DNA of 64,000 nucleotides from UBA6168 sp039819485 (GCA_039819485.1 JBCBRY010000006.1:81232-145231), one strand, 5' to 3'. Shown: positions 36,128-45,879, counted from the first letter of the stretch. A program made the numbers and translations. The notes: generated from the sequence alone by a model not told the origin.

Positions 36128-36466
36128 TCAGGATAAAAATGAAAATCAAAATCCAATTTTTGATTTTCATTTTTATTTTCATTTTTATTTCCGGTATCTT
36201 TACCATTCTTCGCACCAAACATTCCAGTATAATTTTTATTTTACAATCAATAAGTGATTGTGAATTTTTGCAGTACACCAACTCCTTGTTGTTGTATATG
36301 GATAATGAATCCTATTTCCCATTCGTTTTATTTTCAATTCAATCAAATTTGTCTTTTTTGACAATTTATTTAATAACCACTTGTAACCGAACGTTTCATT
36401 GCCTGGTTAAATGAAACAGAGGCGACTACTTTTAGAACCAACACTTACGCATACAAAATCCTGGTT
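36128..36466. other. Gene-free interval with a terminator-like foldback
   Basis: Contains the 36135-36174 hairpin; beyond it nothing is seen except an AT-rich hydrophobic reading frame starting inside the hairpin, which I do not accept as a gene. Confidence 0.55.
36135..36174 (+). terminator. Low-complexity hairpin with T-rich tail
   Basis: A perfect 17-bp stem AAAAATGAAAATCAAAA / TTTTGATTTTCATTTTT with a 6-base loop, followed by more TTTTC repeats. Placed 8 bases after the beta-propeller gene stop. Confidence 0.7.
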
Positions 36467-39400
36467 ATGAAGCAACTAACCATTTACCCGATTACCATTT
36501 CATTGTTTTTCTTCCTTTCGATAAATGTAATTCACGGACAATTCACTTTGCGGTTGATCGTCAATGATGGGTCAGCGACTACTACCTGTACCGATCCGTT
36601 CAGCGGACCAGATGCCTCCTGGGGTGTCAATGTGGAAGGACAGGGATGGGCAAATTTTCCGGGCAACGCATTTTGTCCTGCCCCATTACCCGACACATTG
36701 TATGAGCGATCATTTCAATGCCTGGTGGATGTCCCCCAAACGATTCAGGTCTGTATTCGAGCTTTTGAAGACGATCCATTTATACTCGACCCTTGCACGG
36801 CTATTCTTACTTGCCAGGTAGAAGAATGTTTTGACGTAGCTGTCACTTATGCCGGAAGCATGGACTACACTTTGGAGTTGCCAGATGGGTTTGCATCGGA
36901 TGGAGAAGTGAATATTACCCTCGAAGCAGAGGGGTTCCCAGGTGGACTATTTGATGAAATTTGTGAGGCACTCGATTTAGGTGTAGTGAACAGAGGTGAT
37001 ACAATCGGTGATGCAGATGTTAGCACTTTCAACAATTATTGCGCAACGGCTGTCAACGAGCCAACTCCTTTCGATTATGGAGCTTTTTGGAGCAATGAGC
37101 AAAGTATCTGGTTCCAGTTTACCACCAGCGATGACCCAAGTTCCATTATTAAATTAGAAGCGCGCAGTGACCCTTCCAACCTTGGAGACCCTATCAATCT
37201 TCAGATGGCATTGTTTACAACTGATGACAATACGTGTACCGGCAATTTTGAGTTGGTTACTGAAAATTTCACTTACCAGGTTTTTGATGAATGGATTTAT
37301 TTTGAATGCCCCGAGCCCAACAAAACTTATTTCATCCTCATTGATGCTGTCAGCGGTAGCTTCGCTGAATTAGAAGGTTATTTTTCTTTTGAGTTAAACG
37401 AATTGGGCCTCGAAGATGCACCAAACCTGATTTGCGATGCCCTAAGTTTAGGGACCATCCCAGAAGGTGGTTCGGTCGAACTGCCTGCCCCCATGACCAA
37501 TGTTTGTGCAGATGCTGCTGGCGATCCGGCAAATGGAGCTTTTTTGATTGATCAAGGTGTTTGGTTTTCTTTTGCTGCACCAAGTTCAGGCCACCTGCTT
37601 ATTGAAGGAATCAGCGATGTAGAAGATGTACCTATCAACATGCAATTAGCAGTGTATTCGTCATCTGACGGGACTTGCGGTGGCGTGTTGTCACCTTATG
37701 AGAGCGGGTACGACAACTCCTCATTCGATGAAACGCTGGAAGTAAGTTGCCTCGACCCTGGGCAAACTTATTTCCTTCTGGTGGACGGACAAGGTGCAAA
37801 TGACGCGGGTATTTTTAACCTGATCATTTCCGATGCTGGCGACGATACCCCGATCACCATACTTGATGAAACCATCTGTTTTTCATCCACTTATACCGTT
37901 GGCACAAGTGTCTACGATCAAAGTGGTTCTTACGAAGACACCCTCTATTTGCCGAATGGCTGCGATTCAGTTGTACTGTTGGACCTGGAAATCCTGACGC
38001 CACTGGAATTGAATTTTTCCATCGTTACGCAGGGTGTTTTTGCTGGCAATACCGACGGTGAAGTTCAAGTCGCCCCAACGGGAAGCGCAGGGAATTACAC
38101 TTACACATGGGATAATGGCCAAACTACCCCATTGGCTACCAATTTAATCGGCGGAGATACCTACTGCATTGTTGTGACGGATGAAATTGGCTGCACAGCG
38201 GATACTTGTTTTGAGATGCCTTATTATGTCCACTTTGAACCGGAAGTGACCGGTAGTTTAGTTGACTGTTTTGGAGATACGGATGGCACCCTGGAATTTA
38301 CCGCTGCGTTCGGAGTCCCACCCTATTTGTACAGTTGGCAAAATGACCAAAATACCCTCAGTGGTTCCGGGATCATTACCGAAGACAACCAGTTGGTTTT
38401 GCTAGAAAATTTACCTGCTGGTGAATATGAAGTTTATATCGAAGACATCATTTTTGATACCACCGTTTTGGTGCGCGTGGAGCAACCTGACCTTTTGCAG
38501 GTGAACAACATTGATCTATCGGATGCAAGTTGTTTCGGCGCCTGTGATGGATCCATCCAACTAAATATCACTGGCGGAACGCCTCCTTACCAAGCCATAT
38601 GGTCCACGGGCACCATTAATGATCAAATTACTGATTTGTGCCAAGGAAATTATTTGGTCAACATCACGGATGCGAATGGTTGCTCGGCTGATTATTCCTA
38701 TGACATCGGTCAGCCCGAGGAATTCATTGCCACCCCTTTGGAAGTGCAGGCTGTGTCTTGCTTTGCAGGAACAGATGGGATTGCTTCCGTCACAACAAAT
38801 GGAACTCCGTCCACCTACATGTGGAGCAATGGCGAAATAACGGAAACAATATCCGACCTTGAAGGGGGCGAATATTTTGTAACCGTTACCAATAATGATG
38901 GATGTACCGCCGAAAATTCCATTATTATCAATACACCTAACACCCCGGTTGAGGTGACCATTGGATTGGATCAGCCAGTGACTTGTAACGGGGGTAATGA
39001 TGCGGTCCTGATTGCCAATATCACCGGTCCTGGCAGTTCGTTCTCGTACAATTGGTCCGGTGGTTCCAATGGCAGTTCCGCCGACGGTTTGGGTACTGGC
39101 AATTATAGTGTTACGGTCGAAAATGAACTGGGATGCCAGGCAACAGCCTCCTACACACTTGGTGAGCCGGATGAAATTACGGTCTCTTTCACCACCAACC
39201 AACTAACCTGTAACGATCCCCTGGACGGAGGAATCGTCTCCATCGAGCAAATCAATGGTGGCGTACCGCCCTTTAGTTATTCCTCTGACGGAGCTTTTTA
39301 CAGTGACAATCTGGATGTGACAGGTTTCTTAGCCGGTGAACAAATATTGTTTGTAAGCGATGCTGGTGGTTGTATCCGGGAATTTCCGGTGACCATCCCT

Positions 39401-39943
39401 GGCCCCGTGGAAATTATTGTTGAACTTGGAAACGACCTGACCATCGATCTTGGTGATGAAGTGACACTGACTGCGCAGGTAAACATCTCAGATGTCTCTT
39501 TTAACTGGTTGCCAGTAGCGCCTGATTCCTGTAATGATTGCTCCAGCATTGATGTTGTCCCAACGGAAAGTGGCCTCTTTTCGGTCGTTGTTACCGATCA
39601 ATTTGATTGTACTGAAGTAGCCGACATTTTTATCGAAGTGTTGAAAAAAAGAAAAGTATTTGTCCCCAATGCATTTAGTCCAAATGGCGACGGCATCAAT
39701 GACCTGTTCATGCCATTCACTGGCAATGACGTTTCCATCGTGCAGGAATTCAGGGTGTTTGACCGGCAAGGAAACAATGTGTTCGCCGCTGGCAATTTCA
39801 CTCCGGGAGATATATTAAGTGCCTGGGATGGCCAATTCAAAGGTCAGATGATGCAGCCAGGTGTCTTTGTCTGGTTTGCCAAAATCGGTTTTATCGACGG
39901 AATCACAGAAACGTTCAAAGGCGATGTCACATTGATTCGATGA
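36467..39943 (+). CDS. SprB-repeat surface protein with gliding-type (T9SS type B) C-terminus
   Basis: An 1158-residue secreted protein. The signal peptide is about 1-25 (HGQF at the end). An N-terminal Cys-rich region (26-165) precedes two PPC-like modules (about 165-305 and 320-460, IWFQFTTSDD and GVWFSFAAPSSGHLLIE). SprB-type repeats span about 515-1000, e.g. CFGACDGSIQLNITGGTPPY and CFAGTDGIASVTTNG with GEYFVTVTNNDGC endings. The C-terminal domain from about 1061 reads KVFVPNAFSPNGDGINDLF, then EFRVFDRQGN and the ending FKGDVTLIR, which is the type B sorting signal. It is an adhesin-like protein that may be used in surface motility or attachment. Confidence 0.9.
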   Translation: MKQLTIYPITISLFFFLSINVIHGQFTLRLIVNDGSATTTCTDPFSGPDASWGVNVEGQGWANFPGNAFCPAPLPDTLYERSFQCLVDVPQTIQVCIRAFEDDPFILDPCTAILTCQVEECFDVAVTYAGSMDYTLELPDGFASDGEVNITLEAEGFPGGLFDEICEALDLGVVNRGDTIGDADVSTFNNYCATAVNEPTPFDYGAFWSNEQSIWFQFTTSDDPSSIIKLEARSDPSNLGDPINLQMALFTTDDNTCTGNFELVTENFTYQVFDEWIYFECPEPNKTYFILIDAVSGSFAELEGYFSFELNELGLEDAPNLICDALSLGTIPEGGSVELPAPMTNVCADAAGDPANGAFLIDQGVWFSFAAPSSGHLLIEGISDVEDVPINMQLAVYSSSDGTCGGVLSPYESGYDNSSFDETLEVSCLDPGQTYFLLVDGQGANDAGIFNLIISDAGDDTPITILDETICFSSTYTVGTSVYDQSGSYEDTLYLPNGCDSVVLLDLEILTPLELNFSIVTQGVFAGNTDGEVQVAPTGSAGNYTYTWDNGQTTPLATNLIGGDTYCIVVTDEIGCTADTCFEMPYYVHFEPEVTGSLVDCFGDTDGTLEFTAAFGVPPYLYSWQNDQNTLSGSGIITEDNQLVLLENLPAGEYEVYIEDIIFDTTVLVRVEQPDLLQVNNIDLSDASCFGACDGSIQLNITGGTPPYQAIWSTGTINDQITDLCQGNYLVNITDANGCSADYSYDIGQPEEFIATPLEVQAVSCFAGTDGIASVTTNGTPSTYMWSNGEITETISDLEGGEYFVTVTNNDGCTAENSIIINTPNTPVEVTIGLDQPVTCNGGNDAVLIANITGPGSSFSYNWSGGSNGSSADGLGTGNYSVTVENELGCQATASYTLGEPDEITVSFTTNQLTCNDPLDGGIVSIEQINGGVPPFSYSSDGAFYSDNLDVTGFLAGEQILFVSDAGGCIREFPVTIPGPVEIIVELGNDLTIDLGDEVTLTAQVNISDVSFNWLPVAPDSCNDCSSIDVVPTESGLFSVVVTDQFDCTEVADIFIEVLKKRKVFVPNAFSPNGDGINDLFMPFTGNDVSIVQEFRVFDRQGNNVFAAGNFTPGDILSAWDGQFKGQMMQPGVFVWFAKIGFIDGITETFKGDVTLIR

Positions 39944-39974
39944 CGTGAACGGGAATTATTTTCCATTTGACAAC

Positions 39975-40007
39975 AAAAGCGATGCTTGACTAACAAGCAT
40001 CGCTTTT
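39975..40007 (+). terminator. Rho-independent terminator
   Basis: A 14-bp perfect stem AAAAGCGATGCTTG / CAAGCATCGCTTTT with a 5-base loop, 32 bases after the SprB-like gene stop. Confidence 0.92.
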
Positions 40008-40086
40008 GTATTATATATTTCCGTTTTAACTGAACTGGCAACTCTATGTGGCGTTGTTCTTTTAAACTTCATCAATTCATCAAAAA

Positions 40087-41289
40087 ATGGGCACTAAACC
40101 TTCACCACCTGAATCTATTTCTCAACAACTTCTCTTGAAGCAATTTCTTGATATCCGCCATTATACAGAAAGACTTTGCGAACCATTAACCACCGAAGAC
40201 TACATCCCGCAACCTGTCGAATTTATCAGTCCGCCAAAATGGCACCTGGCCCACGTCACATGGTTTTTTGAAGAATTTGTTTTAAAAATTTATGTCTCCG
40301 ATTATAAAATTTATCACGAAGATTTCAGCTATTTATTCAACAGTTATTACAATGCCGTCGGTAAAAGGGTCCTCCGGGCCGACCGGGGAAATATTACCAG
40401 ACCGGGCGTAGAAGAGGTTTATGCTTACCGTAAATATGTGGACAACGCGATGCAGGATTTTTTTACAAAAAACGAATTGGATGATTCCATTAAAGAAACG
40501 GTCATCCTCGGTTTGAATCACGAACAGCAACACCAGGAATTATTTTTGACAGATTTCAAATATATTCTCGGACACAATCCATTATTTCCGGTTTATAAAA
40601 ATAATTTCTCCCTCGTTGAACAGTTTAATCATCCTTCGGAAAATGGTTATTTAAAAATTGAAGAACAAATATCCGAAATAGGATTTGCCGGTACTGGATT
40701 TCATTACGACAATGAACTTGGACGACACAAAGTATTTCTTCATGAATTCGAAATTTCCAAGGCTTTGGTAACAAACCAGGAGTATCTGGACTTTATGAAC
40801 GACGGTGGTTATGAGCGCTCTGATTTATGGCTTGACGAAGGTTGGAGCTGGGTAAATAATGCAAAAACCAAGGCTCCTTTTTATTGGCATAAAATAGCAG
40901 GAGAATGGTTTTATTACACTTATAGCGGTTTAAAAAAAGTCAATCCAAAAGCAATTCTCTGCCATATTAATTTTTATGAGGCAGCCGCATTTGCCGAATG
41001 GAAAGGGATGCGTTTGCCGACTGAATTTGAATGGGAATGTGCCGCCGATAAAATTAATTGGGGGAGTCGTTGGGAATGGACAAATTCTGCTTACCTGCCA
41101 TATCCCGGTTTTGCAAAAGCAGAAGGAGCCATCGGTGAATACAACGGAAAATTCATGATCAACCAAATGGTACTACGCGGTTCATCAACGGCTACATCAC
41201 CTGACCATTCCAGAAAAACCTACCGCAACTTTTTCCATCCGCATTTAAGGTGGCAATGTACTGGCATACGTTTAGCAAAAAAACATTAA
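40087..41289 (+). CDS. egtB: EgtB-type sulfoxide synthase
   Basis: A non-haem iron enzyme that joins a thiol donor to trimethylhistidine (hercynine) in ergothioneine synthesis. The 400-residue protein has an N-terminal DinB-like iron domain with a three-His site, His56 (KWHLAHVTWFFEE) plus His145 and His149 (NHEQQHQE). The C-terminal sulfatase-modifying-factor-like domain (about 210-400) has FEISKALVTNQEYLDFMNDGGY, MRLPTEFEWECAA and RKTYRNFFHPHLRWQCTGIRLA. The next gene is egtD, 52 bases later. No egtA or egtC is adjacent, so the sulfur donor (cysteine or gamma-glutamylcysteine) is open. Confidence 0.92.
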   Translation: MGTKPSPPESISQQLLLKQFLDIRHYTERLCEPLTTEDYIPQPVEFISPPKWHLAHVTWFFEEFVLKIYVSDYKIYHEDFSYLFNSYYNAVGKRVLRADRGNITRPGVEEVYAYRKYVDNAMQDFFTKNELDDSIKETVILGLNHEQQHQELFLTDFKYILGHNPLFPVYKNNFSLVEQFNHPSENGYLKIEEQISEIGFAGTGFHYDNELGRHKVFLHEFEISKALVTNQEYLDFMNDGGYERSDLWLDEGWSWVNNAKTKAPFYWHKIAGEWFYYTYSGLKKVNPKAILCHINFYEAAAFAEWKGMRLPTEFEWECAADKINWGSRWEWTNSAYLPYPGFAKAEGAIGEYNGKFMINQMVLRGSSTATSPDHSRKTYRNFFHPHLRWQCTGIRLAKKH

Positions 41290-41341
41290 TCATATTCTGA
41301 CGGATTTAGATTTTAAAAAACAGAAAACAACACTTTATAAA

Positions 41342-42295
41342 ATGGAAACAGAAACAATCACGACTTCCTTTGCCAAGGATGTTTTAGAAGGCTTGACCAC
41401 TAATCCAAAAAGATTATCTTCAAAATATTTTTATGATGATATTGGCAGTAGAATTTTCCAGGAAATAATGGAAATGCCAGAATATTATCTCACAAATTCG
41501 GAGTTGGAAATTTTACAGTTTCAACCCGACGATATCATTGATGCCATTAAAAATAAACGAGGATTTGATATCGTGGAATTAGGTGCTGGTGATGGATACA
41601 AGACCAAAGAATTATTACGGCACATCGTTGCTCAAAAAATAGACTGCACATATTACCCGGTCGACATTTCCCAAAAAGCCATGGATTTATTGGAAGAAGA
41701 TTTAAATGAATCTATACCTGCATTAAAAATCAAGCCATTGGTAGGCGATTATTTTGAAGTTTTGGGCAGTTTAAAACATGGTGACAAACCTGCCCTGTTT
41801 CTTTTCCTCGGAAGCAACATTGGTAATTATGAAAAAAACGACGCTGTCGATTTATTAAAAATGTTTGGCCAATATATGCAGCCTGGCGACCACTTATTGA
41901 TCGGTATGGATTTGAAAAAGAATCCAAGGACCATATTAGAAGCTTATGATGACAAGCACGGAATTACCCGCTTATTTAATTTGAATTTATTGCGGCGCAT
42001 GAACCGGGAATTAGGAGCTAATTTCGATTTAGACAAATTTGATTTTTATGCTTATTACAACCCAAAAAATGGTCAGCTCCGTAGCATGTTGGTAAGTTTA
42101 GAAAATCAGTCCATCTATTTTAGAGCACTGGAAAAAGAAATTCAATTCGAGGCCAATGAATTAATCTGGACAGAACTTTCACAGAAATTCAATTTGGACG
42201 ACATTAAAGACCTGGCCAACAAATCCGGATTTAAATTTAAAATGAATTTTTACGATCAGAAAAAATATTTTGCAGATAGTCTTTGGATAAAGTAA
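41342..42295 (+). CDS. egtD: L-histidine N-alpha-methyltransferase EgtD
   Basis: SAM-dependent enzyme that trimethylates histidine to hercynine, the substrate of EgtB. The 317-residue protein has the family start PKRLSSKYFYDDIGSRIF (22-39), the SAM site VELGAGDGYKT (78-88), LFLFLGSNIGNYE and a C-terminal region rich in family residues (YYNPKNGQLRSMLVS). Order and spacing (52 bases after egtB) indicate one operon. It converges on the hydrolase gene, with 9 bases between stops. Confidence 0.93.
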   Translation: METETITTSFAKDVLEGLTTNPKRLSSKYFYDDIGSRIFQEIMEMPEYYLTNSELEILQFQPDDIIDAIKNKRGFDIVELGAGDGYKTKELLRHIVAQKIDCTYYPVDISQKAMDLLEEDLNESIPALKIKPLVGDYFEVLGSLKHGDKPALFLFLGSNIGNYEKNDAVDLLKMFGQYMQPGDHLLIGMDLKKNPRTILEAYDDKHGITRLFNLNLLRRMNRELGANFDLDKFDFYAYYNPKNGQLRSMLVSLENQSIYFRALEKEIQFEANELIWTELSQKFNLDDIKDLANKSGFKFKMNFYDQKKYFADSLWIK

Positions 42296-42304
42296 TTCAA
42301 ATTG

Positions 42305-43327
42305 TTAATCCGAGAAAGCACTACTCGGAAGAGCTGTCCGAGATATTTGTTTCAGCTTTAAAATATTTTCCAAAAAGTCAAACGTTTCGTTTTTCACAGT
42401 CGACAAATCTTTCGAATGAAAACTGGACAAAACAACATGTACGCCGGCGTCAGGAAATGCCTTTTCCTTTTTTAATGCATCGGGTGTCGATATATTTTTG
42501 TAATATTCTTTCATCGCCGCTACGGAAACCGTTTTATCCTGATTTTCCTCATTTTTATAATAGTACCCCATAAATAAAGGTTGCTTATTTTTTTCCCAGG
42601 TTTCAGGTGTCATGGTCGTTTCTACCAATGATTTCAAACAAATTAAACCTTCCATGGCGTACGTGGTGGTCCAATATTGGTCGGCACCAGAAGGCGCATT
42701 AAAAGAATGTTGATCGCCGATTATTTGTCGCGCCAATTGTTTTCCCCACGGCATGGTCAACAATGCGGTTGAGTTGTCATAAATAGCAATGTTCGGTGAA
42801 AATAATAATTGGGCATGTACCTGATCCGGATAATTGGCCGCTAAAAAAACAGATAAAGTTCCGCCGGTTGAGCAGGATAAAAGAATTGTTTTTTCACCAA
42901 TTAAATTACCGATCAACAATGCTTCCTGGGCAGATTGCCACAATTCATTCGGTGTCAAATCTTTAAAAGAAAAGTCATCATCGATCCCGTGCCCGGCCAG
43001 CCGGGGCAAATATAAATTCGCACCATATCTTTTGGCCAATTCTTCATGAAACGGATCGGCTTCCCCCTGGCTGGCAGACCATCCGTGCAAATACACAATA
43101 CTGTAGGCTGTTTTACGAACAGAGTCCGCCCAAATTATCTGCGACTGATTATCTGGCTTAATATTATTTATCGCTGCTTCTTTTTCAGCAATATAATTTT
43201 CTATGTTATCCAAGGAAATATCTAATTCAGGCAATTTTAAATTTAACTCTGAAAATCCTGGCCTAGGTCCCGCAATAACTGCAATAATTAAAACAGCTGG
43301 AATTAAAAAACGCTTTTTCAGTTTCAT
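42305..43327 (-). CDS. Alpha/beta hydrolase, exported or membrane-anchored
   Basis: The start is taken as the ATG at 43327 (340 residues); the open frame extends upstream only through a foldback. A hydrophobic N-terminus (KRFLIPAVLIIAVIAGPRPG) suggests export or anchoring. The hydrolase core has IVYLHGWSASQGEADPFH (oxyanion region), the nucleophile in LLSCSTGGTLSVF (Ser in a variant S-C-S-T-G elbow), LLFSPNIA, and a late VHVVLSSFHSKD supplying the His. It resembles monoacylglycerol-lipase/carboxylesterase types. Substrate unknown. Confidence 0.82.
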   Translation of the reverse strand: MKLKKRFLIPAVLIIAVIAGPRPGFSELNLKLPELDISLDNIENYIAEKEAAINNIKPDNQSQIIWADSVRKTAYSIVYLHGWSASQGEADPFHEELAKRYGANLYLPRLAGHGIDDDFSFKDLTPNELWQSAQEALLIGNLIGEKTILLSCSTGGTLSVFLAANYPDQVHAQLLFSPNIAIYDNSTALLTMPWGKQLARQIIGDQHSFNAPSGADQYWTTTYAMEGLICLKSLVETTMTPETWEKNKQPLFMGYYYKNEENQDKTVSVAAMKEYYKNISTPDALKKEKAFPDAGVHVVLSSFHSKDLSTVKNETFDFLENILKLKQISRTALPSSAFSD

Positions 43328-43330
43328 GTA

Positions 43331-43409
43331 ATTGTTGATTGTTGGTTGTTGACGGTTAATTGCTGGCGTAAAATAAACCAACCAGCAATTAGCCATCAAC
43401 GATTAACAA
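43331..43409. repeat. Foldback between hydrolase and RtcB genes
   Basis: TTGTTGACGGTTAATTGCTGG (left, ending 43366) pairs with CCAGCAATTAGCCATCAACG (right, from 43382). The arms are made of GTTGTT/GATTGTT units, like the 9131-9220 element. Confidence 0.65.
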
Positions 43410-43414
43410 ATAAT

Positions 43415-44815
43415 TCATTTATTCATCCGGACAATCTTTGGTAAAAAAGTACCAACTACTTCTACCAAATCTTTTTGAAAGGCCATGACCTCGTTAATAT
43501 TTTTATAAGCGAATGGGGCTTCGTCCAATCCTCCGCCAATTAAATCAACCTCGTGTTTTTTCAGTATTTTTTTCAATTCATGTTGAGTGATGGAATTTTT
43601 AGCTTTGGTACGTGACATAACCCTGCCTGCCCCATGAGACGCAGAATTAATGGAAGGTGCATTTCCTTTGCCTCGAACGACGAAGCCAGGATGTACCATG
43701 GAGCCCGGAATGATGCCCAAAACACCTTTACCAGCCGGGGTGGCCCCTTTCCGGTGTACAATTACATTTGTCCCGTCTTCGAGGGTTTCCTTCCAGGCAA
43801 AGTTATGATGGTTCTCCACCGTACCAATCGGTTTTTCTCCCAAAGCCTTGGAAAGGCGCTCATGAATGTTATGGTGACAGGCCGAAGCATAATCACCGGC
43901 CAGGGTCATCGCCAACCAGTATTCCTGCCCTTCTTCACTGTCCAGATCCAGCCAGGCCAAGTGTTTCGCCTCTTTCGGAAGAGGGCATTTTTCCATGGCC
44001 AATTTGGTATAATAGCGGGCAATATTAGCTCCCAGGCCACGTGAACCCGAATGTGAAAGAATGGCTAAATATTCACCTGGCTCTACATTCCATTCATTTT
44101 TTTTGTCTTCGATTTCAACCAGGCCGAACTCGACAAAATGGTTGCCCGAACCCGAAGACCCCAGTTGATGCCAAGCCTTCTGCCGCAAGTTTTTTACAAC
44201 GGCAATCTCTTTAAACTCTTTCCTTTCCAATACGGGATCGTCGCCTCTGGTGCTTTGCTCATCCAAACCAAAAGCAGTGTTTTCAATCAACATTTCCCTT
44301 AACCTGGATCTGTGCTTCTCCAAAAACGCAGGCTGTAAATCATAAAAAGTGAGGCACATGCGACAGCCAATATCGACACCAACACCGTATGGGATAATGG
44401 CATTTTCTGTGGCCAGCACACCGCCGATAGGCAAACCATAACCTTGATGAGCATCTGCCATTAATGCTACTTTTTTTGCGATAGGCAACTTAGAAGCGAT
44501 ATCCATTTGATCAATTGCTCCCTGTTCAATGCCTGACAAACCAAATGCTTTATATGGAAGTGTTTCGGTATTTAAAGGAATTTCCCGGGGCGCATTTTTT
44601 ATTTTAGGTCGCAGGGCCTCTACAATACGCCCGAATACTTCATGCCCGGCGAAGCCTTCCTGGTTGTCGATCACTTCTTGCAACATCGACAACACTTTTT
44701 CTTTTTTTTCTTTTTTGAAATGCTCATGTGCCACGTTGATTGCCATACCGATGGCAGGCCCTTGTGGATAACCGAGCTTTTTTAAATCTTTTCCTCTAAT
44801 TTTTAACTTGCCCAT
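43415..44815 (-). CDS. RtcB-family RNA ligase
   Basis: GTP/Mn-dependent ligase that joins 2',3'-cyclic-phosphate and 5'-OH RNA ends. The 466-residue protein has the metal motif YGVGVDIGCRM (Asp and Cys ligands), GSSGSGNHFVEFG (His), LSHSGSRGLG (His) and the guanylation His in NSASHGAGRVMSR. An N-terminal 90-residue helical region precedes the catalytic core. The role, RNA repair or tRNA processing, is by family. A foldback lies on each side of the gene. No archease or RtcA is in the window. Confidence 0.9.
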   Translation of the reverse strand: MGKLKIRGKDLKKLGYPQGPAIGMAINVAHEHFKKEKKEKVLSMLQEVIDNQEGFAGHEVFGRIVEALRPKIKNAPREIPLNTETLPYKAFGLSGIEQGAIDQMDIASKLPIAKKVALMADAHQGYGLPIGGVLATENAIIPYGVGVDIGCRMCLTFYDLQPAFLEKHRSRLREMLIENTAFGLDEQSTRGDDPVLERKEFKEIAVVKNLRQKAWHQLGSSGSGNHFVEFGLVEIEDKKNEWNVEPGEYLAILSHSGSRGLGANIARYYTKLAMEKCPLPKEAKHLAWLDLDSEEGQEYWLAMTLAGDYASACHHNIHERLSKALGEKPIGTVENHHNFAWKETLEDGTNVIVHRKGATPAGKGVLGIIPGSMVHPGFVVRGKGNAPSINSASHGAGRVMSRTKAKNSITQHELKKILKKHEVDLIGGGLDEAPFAYKNINEVMAFQKDLVEVVGTFLPKIVRMNK

Positions 44816-45255
44816 TTTGTGGGGAAAATATTAACTGCTGATTGAAAATTGTCACCGTGAAAAAAGGTAGTTACCGTAAAACAAAATTCTCTGCGAACTC
44901 CGCGTCCTCTGCGTATTCTTTTTTCAAGCAGAGGACGCAGAGCTCGCAGAGAATTTTGCAGTACATTTTCATTTCTGCTTACAGTTAAGACTAAATTTTT
45001 CAATTTTAATATTGACGAATTATAAAAAGTTTATGAATTCGTTAAAAGCCTATTAATAGTGTCATTTCCAAACCTGAAATGTAGGAAAATAGTTCGGATG
45101 CACAATTTTTTAAAAATAGAAATAGTTTAGTGGTCTGTATTTTTTACAAAAAACGTTTACAACATCGTCGACAACTACTTCGCGTTACACTTATCATTTT
45201 AATCATTCCTGTGCATATTGCCATTTGCAATCTGCCCTTAAAAAACGACGATGTT
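44816..45255. other. Interval with a foldback
   Basis: Between the divergent RtcB and metallopeptidase genes. Apart from the palindrome at 44883-44957 I see no gene; an upstream extension of the metallopeptidase frame (from 45130) is not needed. Confidence 0.5.
44883..44957. repeat. CTCTGCG-type foldback
   Basis: Left arm AAAATTCTCTGCGAACTCCG (to 44912, ending CGTCCTCTGC) and right arm GCAGAGGACGCAGAGCTCGC (44928-44957) pair at about 28 of 30 positions. From memory, CTCTGCG-rich dispersed repeats occur in other bacterial genomes. Confidence 0.8.
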
Positions 45256-45759
45256 ATGAGACTATTCCAATCTTTCCTGCCATTCCTTTTTTTGGCTTTT
45301 TTATTTTCTTGTCAAAAAGATGAAACAGCCAATCAGATTCCGGAAGTGATACAGGCACAAAATGTTGATCCGGCCCTTCAGCCTTATTTTGAAGAATTTG
45401 AATACCAGGCGGCCCTGCGAGGGATTGAGGTCGATTTAACCGCTGCAAACATCATCGGTAATATTCAGGAAATCACCGAAGAGCACGTGGCCGGTCAATG
45501 TACGTACGGAGCCGCCATCGATAACGAAATCACTATTGATCAGGGTTTTTGGAACAGTTTCCCACAATATCTGATCAGAGAGATGGTCGTCTTTCACGAA
45601 CTGGGACATTGCTATTTAGAACGGGGCCACAGGGAAGGTTCATTTTCAAACGGTGCCTGTATCAGCATCATGAGAAGTGGGCTGGAGGAATGCCGGGACA
45701 ATTATAACTCGTCTACCAGAAGTGATTATCTCGATGAACTGTTTTCTGACAACAATTAA
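45256..45759 (+). CDS. Putative metallopeptidase lipoprotein
   Basis: The start is the ATG at 45256 (167 residues), which yields a clean lipoprotein signal peptide with lipobox LFSC (Cys19) followed by QKDET. That pentapeptide fits the Bacteroidota surface-export signal QKDDE known from Capnocytophaga. The catalytic-like motif FHELGHCYLERGH gives HExxH with a further His at +11, one residue off the metzincin HExxHxxGxxH spacing. Cys residues CTYG, GHC, GAC and EEC may form disulfides. It is probably displayed on the cell surface. The protease call is inference. Confidence 0.7.
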   Translation: MRLFQSFLPFLFLAFLFSCQKDETANQIPEVIQAQNVDPALQPYFEEFEYQAALRGIEVDLTAANIIGNIQEITEEHVAGQCTYGAAIDNEITIDQGFWNSFPQYLIREMVVFHELGHCYLERGHREGSFSNGACISIMRSGLEECRDNYNSSTRSDYLDELFSDNN

Positions 45760-45879
45760 TTCACATCAACTGAATCCCTTGGTTCGCCAATAGCTCGTGC
45801 TAAAAACGAATCCAGGGATTCAACATACTTCCACCCTACTTTCTCACTCACCTACTCGCTTACCCCTTCCTTACTTTCC

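Noticed and set aside
36139..36414. 91-residue hydrophobic ORF
   Set aside because: Starts within a hairpin, is entirely AT-driven (I/F/K runs), and has no recognisable motif.
43328..43399. N-terminal extension of the alpha/beta hydrolase
   Set aside because: The extra 24 codons lie in a foldback and precede a normal signal-anchor start.
45130..45255. Upstream extension of the metallopeptidase gene
   Set aside because: It would place a second hydrophobic stretch before a perfectly good lipoprotein signal peptide that starts at 45256.
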